DNA of 64,000 nucleotides from contig NZ_JAFLRG010000002.1 of assembly GCF_017315725.1 (NCBI RefSeq), positions 434,001 through 498,000 on the forward strand, in the 5' to 3' direction. Under the pieces are notes generated by a model. It searched no databases, was not told the origin of the DNA, and saw nothing but the letters and a program-made list of their open reading frames with translations. The DNA is from Trinickia acidisoli (GTDB lineage Bacteria > Pseudomonadota > Gammaproteobacteria > Burkholderiales > Burkholderiaceae). Below are positions 53,603 to 62,616 of the stretch, piece after piece (position 1 is the stretch's first letter; each line of letters starts with the position of its first letter). The position numbers and the translations under genes were made by a program.

Positions 53603-54724
53603 ATGAAAAGGAAGCTTACCGCGACGCTGCTGGGCGTCGTGGCCGCGATCGTCGGATCGTCGCAGGCACATGCCCAATCGTCGGTCACGCTGTACGGGGT
53701 GCTCGATGAGTTCATCGGCTATCAGTCGGCAAAAGTCGGCGGCAAAAGCACGTCCCTGTATGCGCTCGGGAACAACGGCGAGATGACGAGCCGTTGGGGG
53801 CTGCGCGGATCGGAGGATCTGGGGGGAGGCTACCGCGTCACGTTCGATTTGGAGAGCGGTTTCGATCCCGGCACGGGGAAACTGCAGAACCAGTATCGGT
53901 TCTTCGACCGGCAGGCATGGCTCGGCATTGCGGCACCGTACGGCGAGTTCAGATTCGGTCGGCAGAACACGCCGATGTTCGCTTGGAGCGGCAATATGGA
54001 TGCGTTCGGCGCGGCGACCTATGGGTCCGGCTACAACGATTTCGCCAATTGGCTGGCGCGCGTCGATAACGACATCAGCTACATTTCCCCGAAATGGGCC
54101 AATACGCAAGTCGAGCTTCATTATTCGGTCGGGGGGCAGCCGGGGACGCTCGCGGGCAACGCGGTTTACCAAGCAGGAGCGCAGACCGCGTGGGGGCCGG
54201 TTTATTTGGCGGCGGCCTATCTGAATGCGGCGAATGCGACAGCCACCAACCGCGTTCAGGAAATCATGGCGGGCGGAAATATCGATTACGGCTGGGGCAA
54301 GATCTACTTCGGCTACTTCAGGGCGAATGAAATCATCTCCGACACGACGGGCAATGCGTTGAGCAATCCGGCAGGCAAGTACGATCCGTCGGTGGGCCCC
54401 GTAAGCAACACGCCCGGCAACTGGCACAGCACCTATTCGCTGTCGGCGGATTATCGATTCAGTCCGTTCTTGTCGGCAGGCATCGGTTACGCCTTCCTCA
54501 AAGACAGTTCGTCGCTGGGCGACAACGCCAGCCAGATGAGCGCGATCGTCAACTACGACCTTTCGAAAAAGACGCGCGTGTACGGTGTCGTGTCGCATCT
54601 GAACAATGCCAACGGCGCTCAGTACAAGATGACGGGCGCCAGTGTCACGACCGGTTCGTTTCTCACGCCGGATGCGGGACAGAGCGAAACCGGCGTGCAG
54701 GTCGGCATTCGGCATTTGTTCTGA
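53603..54724 (+). CDS. Gram-negative porin (Burkholderia OmpC-like type)
   Basis: 373 residues: signal peptide (1-24, SSQAHAQ), then the typical mature start SSVTLYGVLDEFIGY, NNGEMTSRWGLRGSEDLGGG and RQAWLGIAAPYGEFRFGRQN, and the C-terminal phenylalanine in GIRHLF. Sixteen-stranded trimeric general porins of betaproteobacteria look like this. It forms a diffusion channel for small hydrophilic molecules in the outer membrane. The gene is close to the gallate cluster and may help aromatic acid entry, but that is only by position. Confidence 0.9.
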   Translation: MKRKLTATLLGVVAAIVGSSQAHAQSSVTLYGVLDEFIGYQSAKVGGKSTSLYALGNNGEMTSRWGLRGSEDLGGGYRVTFDLESGFDPGTGKLQNQYRFFDRQAWLGIAAPYGEFRFGRQNTPMFAWSGNMDAFGAATYGSGYNDFANWLARVDNDISYISPKWANTQVELHYSVGGQPGTLAGNAVYQAGAQTAWGPVYLAAAYLNAANATATNRVQEIMAGGNIDYGWGKIYFGYFRANEIISDTTGNALSNPAGKYDPSVGPVSNTPGNWHSTYSLSADYRFSPFLSAGIGYAFLKDSSSLGDNASQMSAIVNYDLSKKTRVYGVVSHLNNANGAQYKMTGASVTTGSFLTPDAGQSETGVQVGIRHLF

Positions 54725-54740
54725 CGGCCGCGCGGCAGTT

Positions 54741-55601
54741 CTACTCCCCCACCCACGACCCCCGCAGATCGCTGTCGTGCAGCAACTGCAGCAGCGTTCC
54801 CGCGGGGCGGCTGAGCCGCTTCGCCGCGAGCGCGATGAATTCGACGTCGGGCAGCACGGGCAGGCTGGACGCATTGACGGGTTGCGAGAGCCCGCGCGCC
54901 GATAGATATTGCGCGCGCACCGTAATGCCGAGACCACCGCGCGCCGCCGCGATGCAGCCGGAATGACTGCTGCTCGTGCAGACTACCTGCCAACGAAAAT
55001 CCGTTTCCGCGAGTGCATCGAGTACGACGGCACGCGTCACGCTGGGTTCGGCAACGAGGATCAACGGCAACGGTTGGTCGATGTCCACGCGCGTACCCGT
55101 CCGTGCGATCCATTCGAGCCGGCCCGTAAACAGCGGAACGCCGCGCTTGTCGCCAAGCCGCCGTTTGCCGACCAATAAATCGATCGCACCGGCATCGAGC
55201 AACTCGTAAAGCCGACCCGTCATGCCGATCGTGATTTCGAGTTCCACATCGGGATGCGCGTTGCGAAACGCCGCGAGGACGGTCGGCAACGGCCCGAGCG
55301 CGATATCGTCGGATGAACCGAGACGCACGCGCCCTTTCAGCCGGGGCCCGCGGAATTGTGATTCGGCACGGTTCAGCGCTTGCAGGATCGCACCAGCATG
55401 CGCGAGCATCGCTTCGCCGTCGGCAGTCATCGAGAGCGAGTGTGTATCGCGCACCAGCAGCCGCCGGCCGATCGCGTGTTCGAGGCGACGGATATGTTCG
55501 CTGACGCTCGATTGCGTCAGCCCCAATTGGCGCGCGGCCTCGGTGAAGCTGTGGCACGCCGACACCGTCGCGAACGTTTTCAACCAGACAGGATTGAGCA
55601 T
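54741..55601 (-). CDS. LysR-family regulator beside a DHA2 efflux gene
   Basis: 286 residues from the MLNPVWLKTF methionine; the open frame extends 63 codons upstream across the operator region but is not family-like. Winged helix about 2-60 (FTEAARQLGLTQSSVSEHIRRLE) and a LysR ligand domain. It is divergent from the MFS gene at 55775, and a 23-bp perfect palindrome lies 8 bp upstream of its start, a likely own operator. It may control the efflux gene in response to its substrate. Confidence 0.87.
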   Translation of the reverse strand: MLNPVWLKTFATVSACHSFTEAARQLGLTQSSVSEHIRRLEHAIGRRLLVRDTHSLSMTADGEAMLAHAGAILQALNRAESQFRGPRLKGRVRLGSSDDIALGPLPTVLAAFRNAHPDVELEITIGMTGRLYELLDAGAIDLLVGKRRLGDKRGVPLFTGRLEWIARTGTRVDIDQPLPLILVAEPSVTRAVVLDALAETDFRWQVVCTSSSHSGCIAAARGGLGITVRAQYLSARGLSQPVNASSLPVLPDVEFIALAAKRLSRPAGTLLQLLHDSDLRGSWVGE

Positions 55602-55609
55602 GCAGCCAT

Positions 55610-55632
55610 TGTTATCGGCAATGCCGATAACA
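55610..55632. promoter_or_regulatory. 23-bp perfect inverted repeat, LysR operator candidate
   Basis: Arms TGTTATCGGCA (55610-55620) and TGCCGATAACA (55622-55632) around a single A, perfectly symmetrical over 23 bp. It lies just upstream of the LysR start (55601, minus strand), inside the divergent spacer with the DHA2 gene. Few such perfect symmetries arise by chance, so a regulator site is very likely. Which protein binds is inferred. Confidence 0.7.
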
Positions 55633-55774
55633 GTCAACGCCGCTAGTGGGGTTCTCGATTGAAACTGATTCCAATATGATGTAGGGGTTTTCAATGATTG
55701 CGTCGAACGCACTCCGCATGGTCGTACCGCGAAGCCTCGTTCGTTCGGCTCGGCCGCGCACTCGAGAATTTCAG

Positions 55775-57172
55775 ATGAACCAGGATTCAAATCAAACAGC
55801 GTTGTTGTGGATCGTCGCCGCAGGGTTTTTCATGCAGGCGCTCGACACGACGATCGTGAACACCGCGCTTCCGTCCATCGCGCACAGCATGGGCGTGCGA
55901 CCGCTGGTGATGCAATGGGCGATCGTCGCCTATACGTTGACGATGGCCATGCTGACACCCGCGTCCGGATGGCTCGCCGACCGCTTCGGCACGCGCCGTG
56001 TGTATTTCGCTGCGATCCTGATTTTCGTGCTCGGCTCGCTGTGTTGCGCCGGTGCGCATACGCTCGGGCAATTGGTGATCGCGCGTGTCCTGCAGGGCAT
56101 CGGCGGATCGATGCTGCTGCCGATCGGCCGGCTCGCCGTCCTGCGCAGCGTCAGCAGTGAGCAATACGTCTCGGCGCTCGCGATGATTTCCGTGGCCGGA
56201 CAGGTGGGGCCGATCGTCGGGCCGACGCTCGGCGGCTGGTTCGTCGAAGCCATCTCCTGGCATTGGATTTTCTTGATCAACGTGCCGATCGGCGCAGTCG
56301 GGTTGTTTGCGGTGCACCGTTATTTACCGCGTGCCACGAGCACGGCCGCACCTCGTTTCGATCTGGCCGGGTGCGCGCTCATTTCCTTGTGCATGATTGC
56401 GTTCTCGCTCGCGGTCGATGCGCCGGCTCAATCGCATCGCACCGCGTGGTCCGCCGGACTGTTCGCGCTCGGGATCGCCTCCGCCCTCGCTTATGTACCG
56501 TATGCGCGCGGCCGCGCTAATCCGCTGTTCAAATTGTCGTTATTCGGCGAGCCTAATTTTAGCGTGGGGCTGATCGGCAATTTGGTGTGCCGGATCGGAT
56601 CGAGCGCCGTGCCGTTCCTCGTTCCGCTGTTGCTGCAACTCGAGCTGGGCTACACCCCGCTGCACTCGGGTTTGATGATGCTGCCCGCGGCACTCGCGGG
56701 GGCGCTCGCCAAACGCTGGATCGCGCCGTTGATTCGCCGCTATGGCTACGACACGTTCTTGTTGGTGAATACGCTGATCGTCGGCGCGGCGATTGTGTCG
56801 TTCGCGCTGATCACGCGTACGACACCGGTCGTCGTTGCGCTCATTGTGCTGGCCGTTTTCGGTGCGGCCAATTCGATGCAGTTCGCTGCGATGAACAGCG
56901 TTACGCTGAAGGGGCTGTCGCACGAAGATGCCGGGGGCGGCAACAGTCTCTTTTCGATGGTGCAGATGCTTGCGATGGGATTGGGCGTATCGATCGGCGG
57001 CTCGTTGGTCGAGCTGTTCTCCGACCAATGGCAATCGGCGCTGCTCGGGTTCCGCATGAGCTTCGTTTGCGTAGGCGGCATTACGCTTGCTGCCGCGCTT
57101 ATCTTCCGTCGGCTCGAAGAAGCGCCGATGGTCATCTCTTCAGTGAAGCACGCCACGGCTAGCGGGCGATAG
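55775..57172 (+). CDS. MFS efflux transporter, DHA2 family (MdtD/EmrB-like)
   Basis: 465 residues from MNQDSNQTALLW; a 27-codon upstream extension is open but not family-like. Fourteen membrane segments fit the DHA2 type; LDTTIVNTALPSIA in TM1 and GWLADRFGTRRV after TM2 are the family signatures, with VGPTLGGWFVEAISWHWIFLINVPIG as the DHA2 motif C region. It exports drugs or metabolites with protons. It is divergent from the LysR gene at 54741. The next gene is convergent, with a 2-bp gap. Confidence 0.88.
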   Translation: MNQDSNQTALLWIVAAGFFMQALDTTIVNTALPSIAHSMGVRPLVMQWAIVAYTLTMAMLTPASGWLADRFGTRRVYFAAILIFVLGSLCCAGAHTLGQLVIARVLQGIGGSMLLPIGRLAVLRSVSSEQYVSALAMISVAGQVGPIVGPTLGGWFVEAISWHWIFLINVPIGAVGLFAVHRYLPRATSTAAPRFDLAGCALISLCMIAFSLAVDAPAQSHRTAWSAGLFALGIASALAYVPYARGRANPLFKLSLFGEPNFSVGLIGNLVCRIGSSAVPFLVPLLLQLELGYTPLHSGLMMLPAALAGALAKRWIAPLIRRYGYDTFLLVNTLIVGAAIVSFALITRTTPVVVALIVLAVFGAANSMQFAAMNSVTLKGLSHEDAGGGNSLFSMVQMLAMGLGVSIGGSLVELFSDQWQSALLGFRMSFVCVGGITLAAALIFRRLEEAPMVISSVKHATASGR

Positions 57173-57174
57173 CG

Positions 57175-59148
57175 TCAATCGCGCAAAGCAGTCGACAGCC
57201 GTCGCATCGCATCGGGGATCGTCGCGGCCGGTTTGCCGAAGTGATAGCCCTGCATGAAGCGGCAGCCAAGCTCGGCAAGCGCCGCTGCTTGGCGCTCGGT
57301 TTCGACGCCTTCGATCACGCAACTCAGCCCGAGGTTGCGGCACAGCTCGACGACACTGCGAACGATCCCTTGCGCCAGCGTGTCGCGCTCGATGTTCTCG
57401 ACGAACGTGCGGTCCACCTTGACGCTATTGAGCGGTAGTTGATGAATGCAGTGCAGGCTCGAGTAGCCGGTGCCGAAGTCGTCCAGTGCGATCTTCGCGC
57501 CGAGCGCGCTCAATTGCGATAGTGCCGCACGGCCTTTCGCGAAATCCTCGATGACCGCGGTTTCCGTGACCTCGAACGTGAGTCGGGCTGCATTCACGCT
57601 GCTTTGTTGGACGATTTGCCGGATGTTTTCGACGGCATCGGGGGAGGCAAGATCGCGCGCGGACAGATTGAATGAGAAGCCGACGCCCGGATCGCTTTCC
57701 GCCATGAACGCTAGCGCCTTGCGCAGTAGAACGGCCGTCAATTGATGAATCAGGTCGCTCTTCTCGGCGACGCGAATGAACGCGTCCGGCGAGACCGGGC
57801 CCAGTACGGGACTGTGCCAGCGCGCGAGCGATTCGTACGACACGACGTCGCCCGTTGCGACGTTCAGAATCGGCTGGAAATGCAGTGTCATTTCCCGCTC
57901 GAGATCGGCTTGCCGAAGCGCTTGCTCGACGCGGCCAAGCTGTCGAATCGCGCTTTCATGTTGCTGAGAAAAAATCGTTGCTTGCCCGCGGCGGTGTGCC
58001 TTGGCATGGTAGAGCGCATAGTCGGCGCGCTCGAACAATTGTTCGGCGGTACGGCCTGCTTCCGGAAAAAGGGCGATGCCGATGGTGGCTGAAATGCGCA
58101 CCGTCGCTTGCGGCAGCGCGTACGGTTCGCGCAACGCATCGCAAACGGTCGCGCCGATCGAGAGCAGATCGTCGTCGGCCGTGATGCGTTGAAACAGCAG
58201 GCCGAATTCGTCGCCTCCGAGGCGAGCGATCTGCAAATCGTCGGAAGCGAGCGCCGCCAGTCTGCGCCCGACTTCTTGCAGCAAGCCGTCGCCCGCGCGA
58301 TGACCATGCAAATCGTTGACCTGCTTGAAACCGTCGAGATCGACGATGCCGACGGCGAAGCGTTTTTCTTCCACGTCGCCGGTCATGAAGCTTTCGCTGA
58401 GCCGGGCCAAGAACTGACGCCGATTCGGCAGTGCCGTGAGGCTGTCGATATTCGCGAGGCGCTGGTTTTCGCTATTCAGCGCTAGCAGTTGCTGCTGTTT
58501 GTCCTCGAGCCCCTTCTTTGCGTTGACGAGATCGGCGAAGTCGCGATAGTAAGTCAGCAGCACCTTGATCATCGCGACCGCGACGAGCAGAACGTTGATC
58601 GCGATGGCGATGAGCACGGGATTGGCCGTCAGCGAAAAGAAGACGACGAACGGAACGAGGACGATGGCGGTGAGCAGCAGCGCGGCCATGCGCATATGCA
58701 TCAGGCAGAAGATGCAGGCGATCACGGTGATCGACATGTAAAAGGCCACGTGCGCGCGCTCGTAAGCCCCACCGTACGGATAGAGGCTCAAGCCCCAGGC
58801 CGTGAACGCAGCGCCGAACAGCACGACGAGCACAATCGTGTTTCTCATGCGCACGGCGATCTGCTCGTCGGTCATCGGGCACAGCGCCGTGCGACGGCGC
58901 GCCCAAACGCAAAGCCGAAGCAAGCAGGCTGCGCAAAGCACCGACGGCACGATCTTGCCCAAGATGACCGGTGCGAAATGGGCGTGCGTAAACGCGACGG
59001 CCACGCTGTTGGCGATCAGGGTGAAATAGAGCAGCGGAAGCTGTCGCGAGAACGCCTCGAACTGACTGCGCATCAACGCGACGTTCAACGCGTCATCGTG
59101 CTCGCGTGGTTTGGTCAATCGCATCAAAAGGACATGTGTTCGATTCAA
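57175..59148 (-). CDS. Membrane GGDEF-EAL protein with ESL variant and no I-site
   Basis: 657 residues. The N-terminal half has about six membrane helices (38-200) of MASE type, then GGDEF (311-315, in RLGGDEFGLL) and EAL (about 410-650). The EAL motif is ESL (439-441). The catalytic Glu is kept, as are FEVTET, DDFGTGYSSL and QGYHF. An I-site RxxD before GGDEF is absent (ASDD instead). Cyclase and phosphodiesterase could both work, but product inhibition at the I-site is unlikely. No neighbouring output gene is seen. Confidence 0.9.
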   Translation of the reverse strand: MNRTHVLLMRLTKPREHDDALNVALMRSQFEAFSRQLPLLYFTLIANSVAVAFTHAHFAPVILGKIVPSVLCAACLLRLCVWARRRTALCPMTDEQIAVRMRNTIVLVVLFGAAFTAWGLSLYPYGGAYERAHVAFYMSITVIACIFCLMHMRMAALLLTAIVLVPFVVFFSLTANPVLIAIAINVLLVAVAMIKVLLTYYRDFADLVNAKKGLEDKQQQLLALNSENQRLANIDSLTALPNRRQFLARLSESFMTGDVEEKRFAVGIVDLDGFKQVNDLHGHRAGDGLLQEVGRRLAALASDDLQIARLGGDEFGLLFQRITADDDLLSIGATVCDALREPYALPQATVRISATIGIALFPEAGRTAEQLFERADYALYHAKAHRRGQATIFSQQHESAIRQLGRVEQALRQADLEREMTLHFQPILNVATGDVVSYESLARWHSPVLGPVSPDAFIRVAEKSDLIHQLTAVLLRKALAFMAESDPGVGFSFNLSARDLASPDAVENIRQIVQQSSVNAARLTFEVTETAVIEDFAKGRAALSQLSALGAKIALDDFGTGYSSLHCIHQLPLNSVKVDRTFVENIERDTLAQGIVRSVVELCRNLGLSCVIEGVETERQAAALAELGCRFMQGYHFGKPAATIPDAMRRLSTALRD

Positions 59149-59461
59149 TGTGCTGTCGGTACCGCGGCGCGCCGGCGTGGGGCCGGATCAATGCACGAGA
59201 AGCCGACCGCCGACCGCGGCTGCTGAGGCCCGCCCGTAAGCGCTTGTTGCGTGCGCATCGACTTTTGCGGAGCGCTTTGCCTCTGTTTACGGCGATTCCG
59301 TCGATTTCTGAAGGCGGGCCGCGCACACAATTACAGCGCGTTAGAACCGTTCGAACGATCGTTTTGCCGACGTAGCTGCTGAAACAAGTCCCGTCGATGC
59401 CTGGACTTCTTCTGCGACAATGACGTCCCTTCGTTTTTTGCATTGCGGATACGTCTTCGGT
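59149..59461. other. 313-bp intergenic region between divergent genes
   Basis: No gene is supported. It has a 10-bp palindrome CGTTCGAACG (59348-59357). If the alternative start of the next gene at 59420 is used, this space shrinks to 271 bp. Promoters could not be placed. Confidence 0.4.
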
Positions 59462-59980
59462 ATGGCATCGCATAGTGCGCATCACGCGACCGGCTGGGCA
59501 GCCGGAATGATCGCGGCCGCGCTCGTCGCTCAGGCGGGTGCGGCGGGCCCTTGGCATTCAGGCAGCCTCGTCGCATTCATCGCCGGCGTCGCCGGCGGCA
59601 CGGCGCCCGATTGGTTGGAAATCGCATGGTGGAGTCGTGCGCGGCGGCTTTGGATCACCCATCGCACCGCGACGCATTGGGGCGTGGGTTGGGTGGCGGC
59701 GCTCGTCTTCGCGTATGGTTCGCTGGGCCGCGCGCATCCGTTTGCCGCGGCACTGTTCGGCTTCGCTTGCGGCGGCCTCATGCATCTGCTGGCCGACTGG
59801 CCGAACCCACTCGGCGTACCGTGGATTTGGAAACGGCACTCGTTGAATCTGTGGAAGAGCGGGCGCTGCGATTTGCTCGTCGTGGCGCTGGCTTGGGCAG
59901 GCGCATGCTGGGTTGCTCGGCCGCTATGGGCACCGCGCGTTGCGCCTTTGACGCACTGGCTGCATGCATTCGTTCGCTGA
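59462..59980 (+). CDS. YdjM-like metal-dependent inner-membrane hydrolase (DUF457 family)
   Basis: 172 residues from MASHSAHHATGW; an in-frame ATG at 59420 gives 186, and the shorter start matches family members. Membrane-bound putative hydrolase of the YdjM group: conserved GGTAPDWLE, HRTATHWGVGW and LMHLLADWPNPLGVPWIWKR carry the His/Asp ligand residues. Several hydrophobic segments follow. E. coli YdjM is LexA-regulated; no LexA-like site is seen here. The biochemical function is not known. Confidence 0.8.
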   Translation: MASHSAHHATGWAAGMIAAALVAQAGAAGPWHSGSLVAFIAGVAGGTAPDWLEIAWWSRARRLWITHRTATHWGVGWVAALVFAYGSLGRAHPFAAALFGFACGGLMHLLADWPNPLGVPWIWKRHSLNLWKSGRCDLLVVALAWAGACWVARPLWAPRVAPLTHWLHAFVR

Positions 59981-60038
59981 CATGCGTGTGCGAGGACGTT
60001 GAGCACCGCATCGCGATGCTCGGGTGAATGCCCGGCGC

Positions 60039-61256
60039 TCAGTTGGCGTAGTCCGTGCTATGGCTGACGTTGTCGGTCGGCCACCAGTACAAGCCTTGAT
60101 CGGCCGTCGTGTAGGACGTATTGCCGTCGCCGGGTCGCACTTGATACAGGTTGTTTCGCCACGTGGAGCCTTGTGCCTGCCCGCCCCAGAGGTTTCCGTA
60201 CAGCGGCCCCCAGAGCTCGGTGAGTTCCGCGGAGAACACATTGCCCGTTACCGTCAGATTCGTCGCGTTGTTCGACGTGCCGAACGACAACGCGTAGCCC
60301 CAACCCGACACATAGTTGTTCGTGAAGGTGATGTGGTCATACACGCCGCCGCCTTGAAGCGCCAGGCCGTTCGTGTTGCCTAGCGACGCGATCGTGTTGT
60401 GATCGATCAACATAGGACCACCGTTGCCGCCGCTTTGCGGCCCGATACCGTCTTGGTGGTAGACATTGTTCGCGGTATCGGCGGCGTCGTGAATGTAGTT
60501 GTTCGTCCATGTCGACGGGTGCCCCGGAAAGCCCGTCACCATCTCCATGCCCGCGTTGCCCCAGATGTCGTCGTGGTCCATGAGCACGACGGCCGGTTCC
60601 ATCGTCGTCGAGATTTGCCACGAGTCGTTGAAAGGCGTGCCCGGTGTCGAGTGGGCCGACGACACAGTCCCGTCGTTGCCCGGCGGCATGGCGTACGCGC
60701 TCGGCTTGAAGGTCGAGTAGCGGAACGTGATGTTCGTCGGCGAATAAATCTGGACGAGATTGTCGTTCGGATCCGTGCCCTCGAACAGGCAACCGACGAA
60801 GGTCAGGTTGTCGCCATAGATGAGGATTTTGAGGCCGCGAAAATGCATGTAGGCAATGACGCTGCCGTCAGGGTACGTGACAGAGAGCGGTTGGGTGTCG
60901 TTCATGCCCGCGGCGTAGTCGGTCAAATGCCCCGGATAGGCGGGAAGCCCTAGGCCGCCGGCATTGGCGGGCGTATTCGCATAGCCGGTGTTGGAGAAAT
61001 CCGGCCAGTATCCCGAGCCGTCGTTGGGTCGCGCATCGACGGCGGAGATGGGCGTGCTGGTGCTGGGCCCTGTGCCGGTACCTGTTCCCGAGCCGTTGCT
61101 TGTACCGTTGCCGGTGGTCGTGCTCACGGATCCGGAAGGCGCAGCCGCGACCGCCGACGATCCGGGGGACGAATCGCTGCTTCCGCCACATGCGGCGAGC
61201 GTGGCGAGCATGCCGAAAGCGCTGAGGCGCGTCAATATCGTTGCGCGTGCAAGCAT
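60039..61256 (-). CDS. Lipoprotein with right-handed beta-helix domain
   Basis: 405 residues from MLARATILTR. The lipobox LAAC puts the acylated Cys at 23, followed by a Gly/Ser/Thr-rich linker (about 25-75) and a parallel beta-helix rich in Asn and Thr (about 130-380: NNYIHDAADTANN, NNYVSGWGYALSFG, NLTVTGNVFS). Such helices occur in polysaccharide lyases and surface proteins; no catalytic residues are recognised. The exported body may bind or cut a polysaccharide. It follows a pair of large inverted repeats on the minus strand. No family name can be given. Confidence 0.75.
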   Translation of the reverse strand: MLARATILTRLSAFGMLATLAACGGSSDSSPGSSAVAAAPSGSVSTTTGNGTSNGSGTGTGTGPSTSTPISAVDARPNDGSGYWPDFSNTGYANTPANAGGLGLPAYPGHLTDYAAGMNDTQPLSVTYPDGSVIAYMHFRGLKILIYGDNLTFVGCLFEGTDPNDNLVQIYSPTNITFRYSTFKPSAYAMPPGNDGTVSSAHSTPGTPFNDSWQISTTMEPAVVLMDHDDIWGNAGMEMVTGFPGHPSTWTNNYIHDAADTANNVYHQDGIGPQSGGNGGPMLIDHNTIASLGNTNGLALQGGGVYDHITFTNNYVSGWGYALSFGTSNNATNLTVTGNVFSAELTELWGPLYGNLWGGQAQGSTWRNNLYQVRPGDGNTSYTTADQGLYWWPTDNVSHSTDYAN

Positions 61257-61335
61257 TCGAATCCCTCGTTTGCGTTTTGATTGCGTTGTGATCGGAGACG
61301 ATCGCATATTCCCGATCCGCAATTCGCGCCAAGAT

Positions 61336-61384
61336 CCGTAAGAGTCACTGAGATTGACGAGCCTAATGCCGGCTATTCTTACGG
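61336..61384. repeat. Long inverted repeat CCGTAAGA ... TCTTACGG with inner AGCC/GGCT
   Basis: Arms CCGTAAGA (61336-61343) and TCTTACGG (61377-61384) perfectly complementary over 8 bp, around a smaller inner pair AGCC/GGCT. It is 80-128 bp upstream of the beta-helix lipoprotein start and could fold in its 5' leader. Confidence 0.4.
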
Positions 61385-61405
61385 CTTATCGACACGGCCC
61401 GACCC

Positions 61406-61442
61406 GGCGCGGCAGTGCTTCGGAAGAAGCCGTCGCCGCGCC
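61406..61442. repeat. Nested GC hairpin GGCGCGGC/GCCGCGCC with inner GCTTC/GAAGC
   Basis: Outer 8-bp arms GGCGCGGC (61406-61413) and GCCGCGCC (61435-61442) and inner arms GCTTC/GAAGC around loop GGAA. It lies between two minus-strand genes. No T-run follows on the minus strand, so termination is unproven; it may be a stabilising or attenuating stem. Confidence 0.4.
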
Positions 61443-61466
61443 TCACGGTAGTCCTTCAACGGCCTT

Positions 61467-61841
61467 TTAGTACATGCCGTAATTGTTCAGCCCGGTCGGA
61501 TCCGGCGACGTATGGCCGATGTGCGCAATGAGGCTCAGCTTCTGCACGCCCGTGCCTTCCTGTTCCGGCTTCAGCGCGCCGATGAATCCCGTTGCCCACA
61601 ATCCGCCGAGTGCCTGTAGGGGCTGGCCGCCTTCGATCTTGTCGCCGACGTAATGGACATCGAGAAAAATCTTCGTCATGCCCGTGGGCAACCCCGTGCC
61701 GCTGAACATGACGACGAACGTGTTCGGATACGTTTCCGCGCTCGGGCGCTTCAGAATTTCGATGTGCGAAGCGGGGCAATGATTGTCGACCCAATTCCAA
61801 ATGGTGTGCGGGTCTAGCGGCGGTTTCGGCAGAGTGCTCAT
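61467..61841 (-). CDS. Small soluble protein of unknown function
   Basis: 124 residues, GGAGCG site before the ATG, no signal peptide or membrane segment. Proline-rich N terminus (STLPKPPLDPHTIWNWVDNHC) and beta-rich body (MTKIFLDVHYVGDKIEGGQP, GVQKLSLIAHIGH). I recognise no family. It stands alone on the minus strand, upstream of the hairpins that precede the lipoprotein gene. Codon use is like that of its neighbours, so it is probably a real gene. Confidence 0.6.
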   Translation of the reverse strand: MSTLPKPPLDPHTIWNWVDNHCPASHIEILKRPSAETYPNTFVVMFSGTGLPTGMTKIFLDVHYVGDKIEGGQPLQALGGLWATGFIGALKPEQEGTGVQKLSLIAHIGHTSPDPTGLNNYGMY

Positions 61842-62017
61842 GGTTCGCTCCTTCGTGAAGTCGGGCGAGTGCCCGGGTGCAAAGGAGCGTATGGCGCCAT
61901 GAGCAGCGGCGAAATGAGGCGGACGTCAGGGTCGATGCATCGTGACGGACGTCACGGGCGTGGCGGCATTCATGCGCCGGCACGAGGAGGAGGCCGTCGT
62001 GCCGGCAACCATATGCG

Positions 62018-62305
62018 TTAGATCGCGACCAGCTTCAGTACCTTCGCGGGGCCGGCGCGAAAGGACTTGTTCTTGCCGCTCGCCTCGATCATGTGTGGAG
62101 CAACGTCATGGGCAGCCAACGCTGCTTCCGATTCCCATTGCTCGGTCAGTACGAATTGATTTTCGTTTCCATCTACGCGATGGAGCTGGTATTCGATACA
62201 TCCCGCCTCGGCTCGAACCAATGGTGCGATGCTTTGAAACGCTTCCAATTGTTGATCCGCTTTCCCAGGCTGAACTTCGATTAGGACTACTAATGAAAGA
62301 CTCAT
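62018..62305 (-). CDS. Antibiotic biosynthesis monooxygenase-domain protein (YgiN-like, ABM fold)
   Basis: 95 residues with the alpha/beta ferredoxin-like ABM fold: LVVLIEVQPGKADQQLEAFQSI at the N terminus, IEYQLHRVDGNENQFVLTEQWESEAALAAH, and a C-terminal FRAGPAKVLKLVAI. Members are cofactor-free or heme-free monooxygenases, quinol oxidases or isomerases acting on small aromatic compounds. No partner gene is next to it. Length is normal for the family. Confidence 0.85.
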   Translation of the reverse strand: MSLSLVVLIEVQPGKADQQLEAFQSIAPLVRAEAGCIEYQLHRVDGNENQFVLTEQWESEAALAAHDVAPHMIEASGKNKSFRAGPAKVLKLVAI

Positions 62306-62505
62306 TCGATCCTCTCATGTCGAAATGGATTGTGTCGGCCTTCGATCATGCCACATCGATAACGAATGAGGCACCTGGCCAAAGCTACTTTTTTGCTAAG
62401 AGGCCGTGTCTGCGGCTGCAATCCAACGGACGTTCATATAACGAATAGCAGCGATAAGCATCGATAAGATTGACGAGCGCATGATTTGCGGGCAGACTCA
62501 TCGCC

Positions 62506-62592
62506 ATGCGTGCTTTTTCCTCCCTCACGATGACGTTTCATCATCATCCGCATACCCACTCGGGTTCGCGGTTGGGTACGTGCATGCACTAG
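62506..62592 (+). CDS. Putative histidine-rich leader peptide (28 aa)
   Basis: A 28-codon frame ATG to TAG with five His among eight residues in TFHHHPHTH (codons 10-18). The intrinsic terminator at 62617-62645 begins 24 bp later. The architecture (short His-rich frame followed by a terminator) recalls the histidine attenuator hisL of gammaproteobacteria. No his gene follows; the next gene, 49 bp after the terminator, is YunG-like. No ribosome-binding site is clear. It could be an orphaned or repurposed attenuator, or chance. No peptide family is known to me. Confidence 0.45.
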   Translation: MRAFSSLTMTFHHHPHTHSGSRLGTCMH

Positions 62593-62616
62593 AAATTCGC
62601 AGCAACGTGTGCTACG

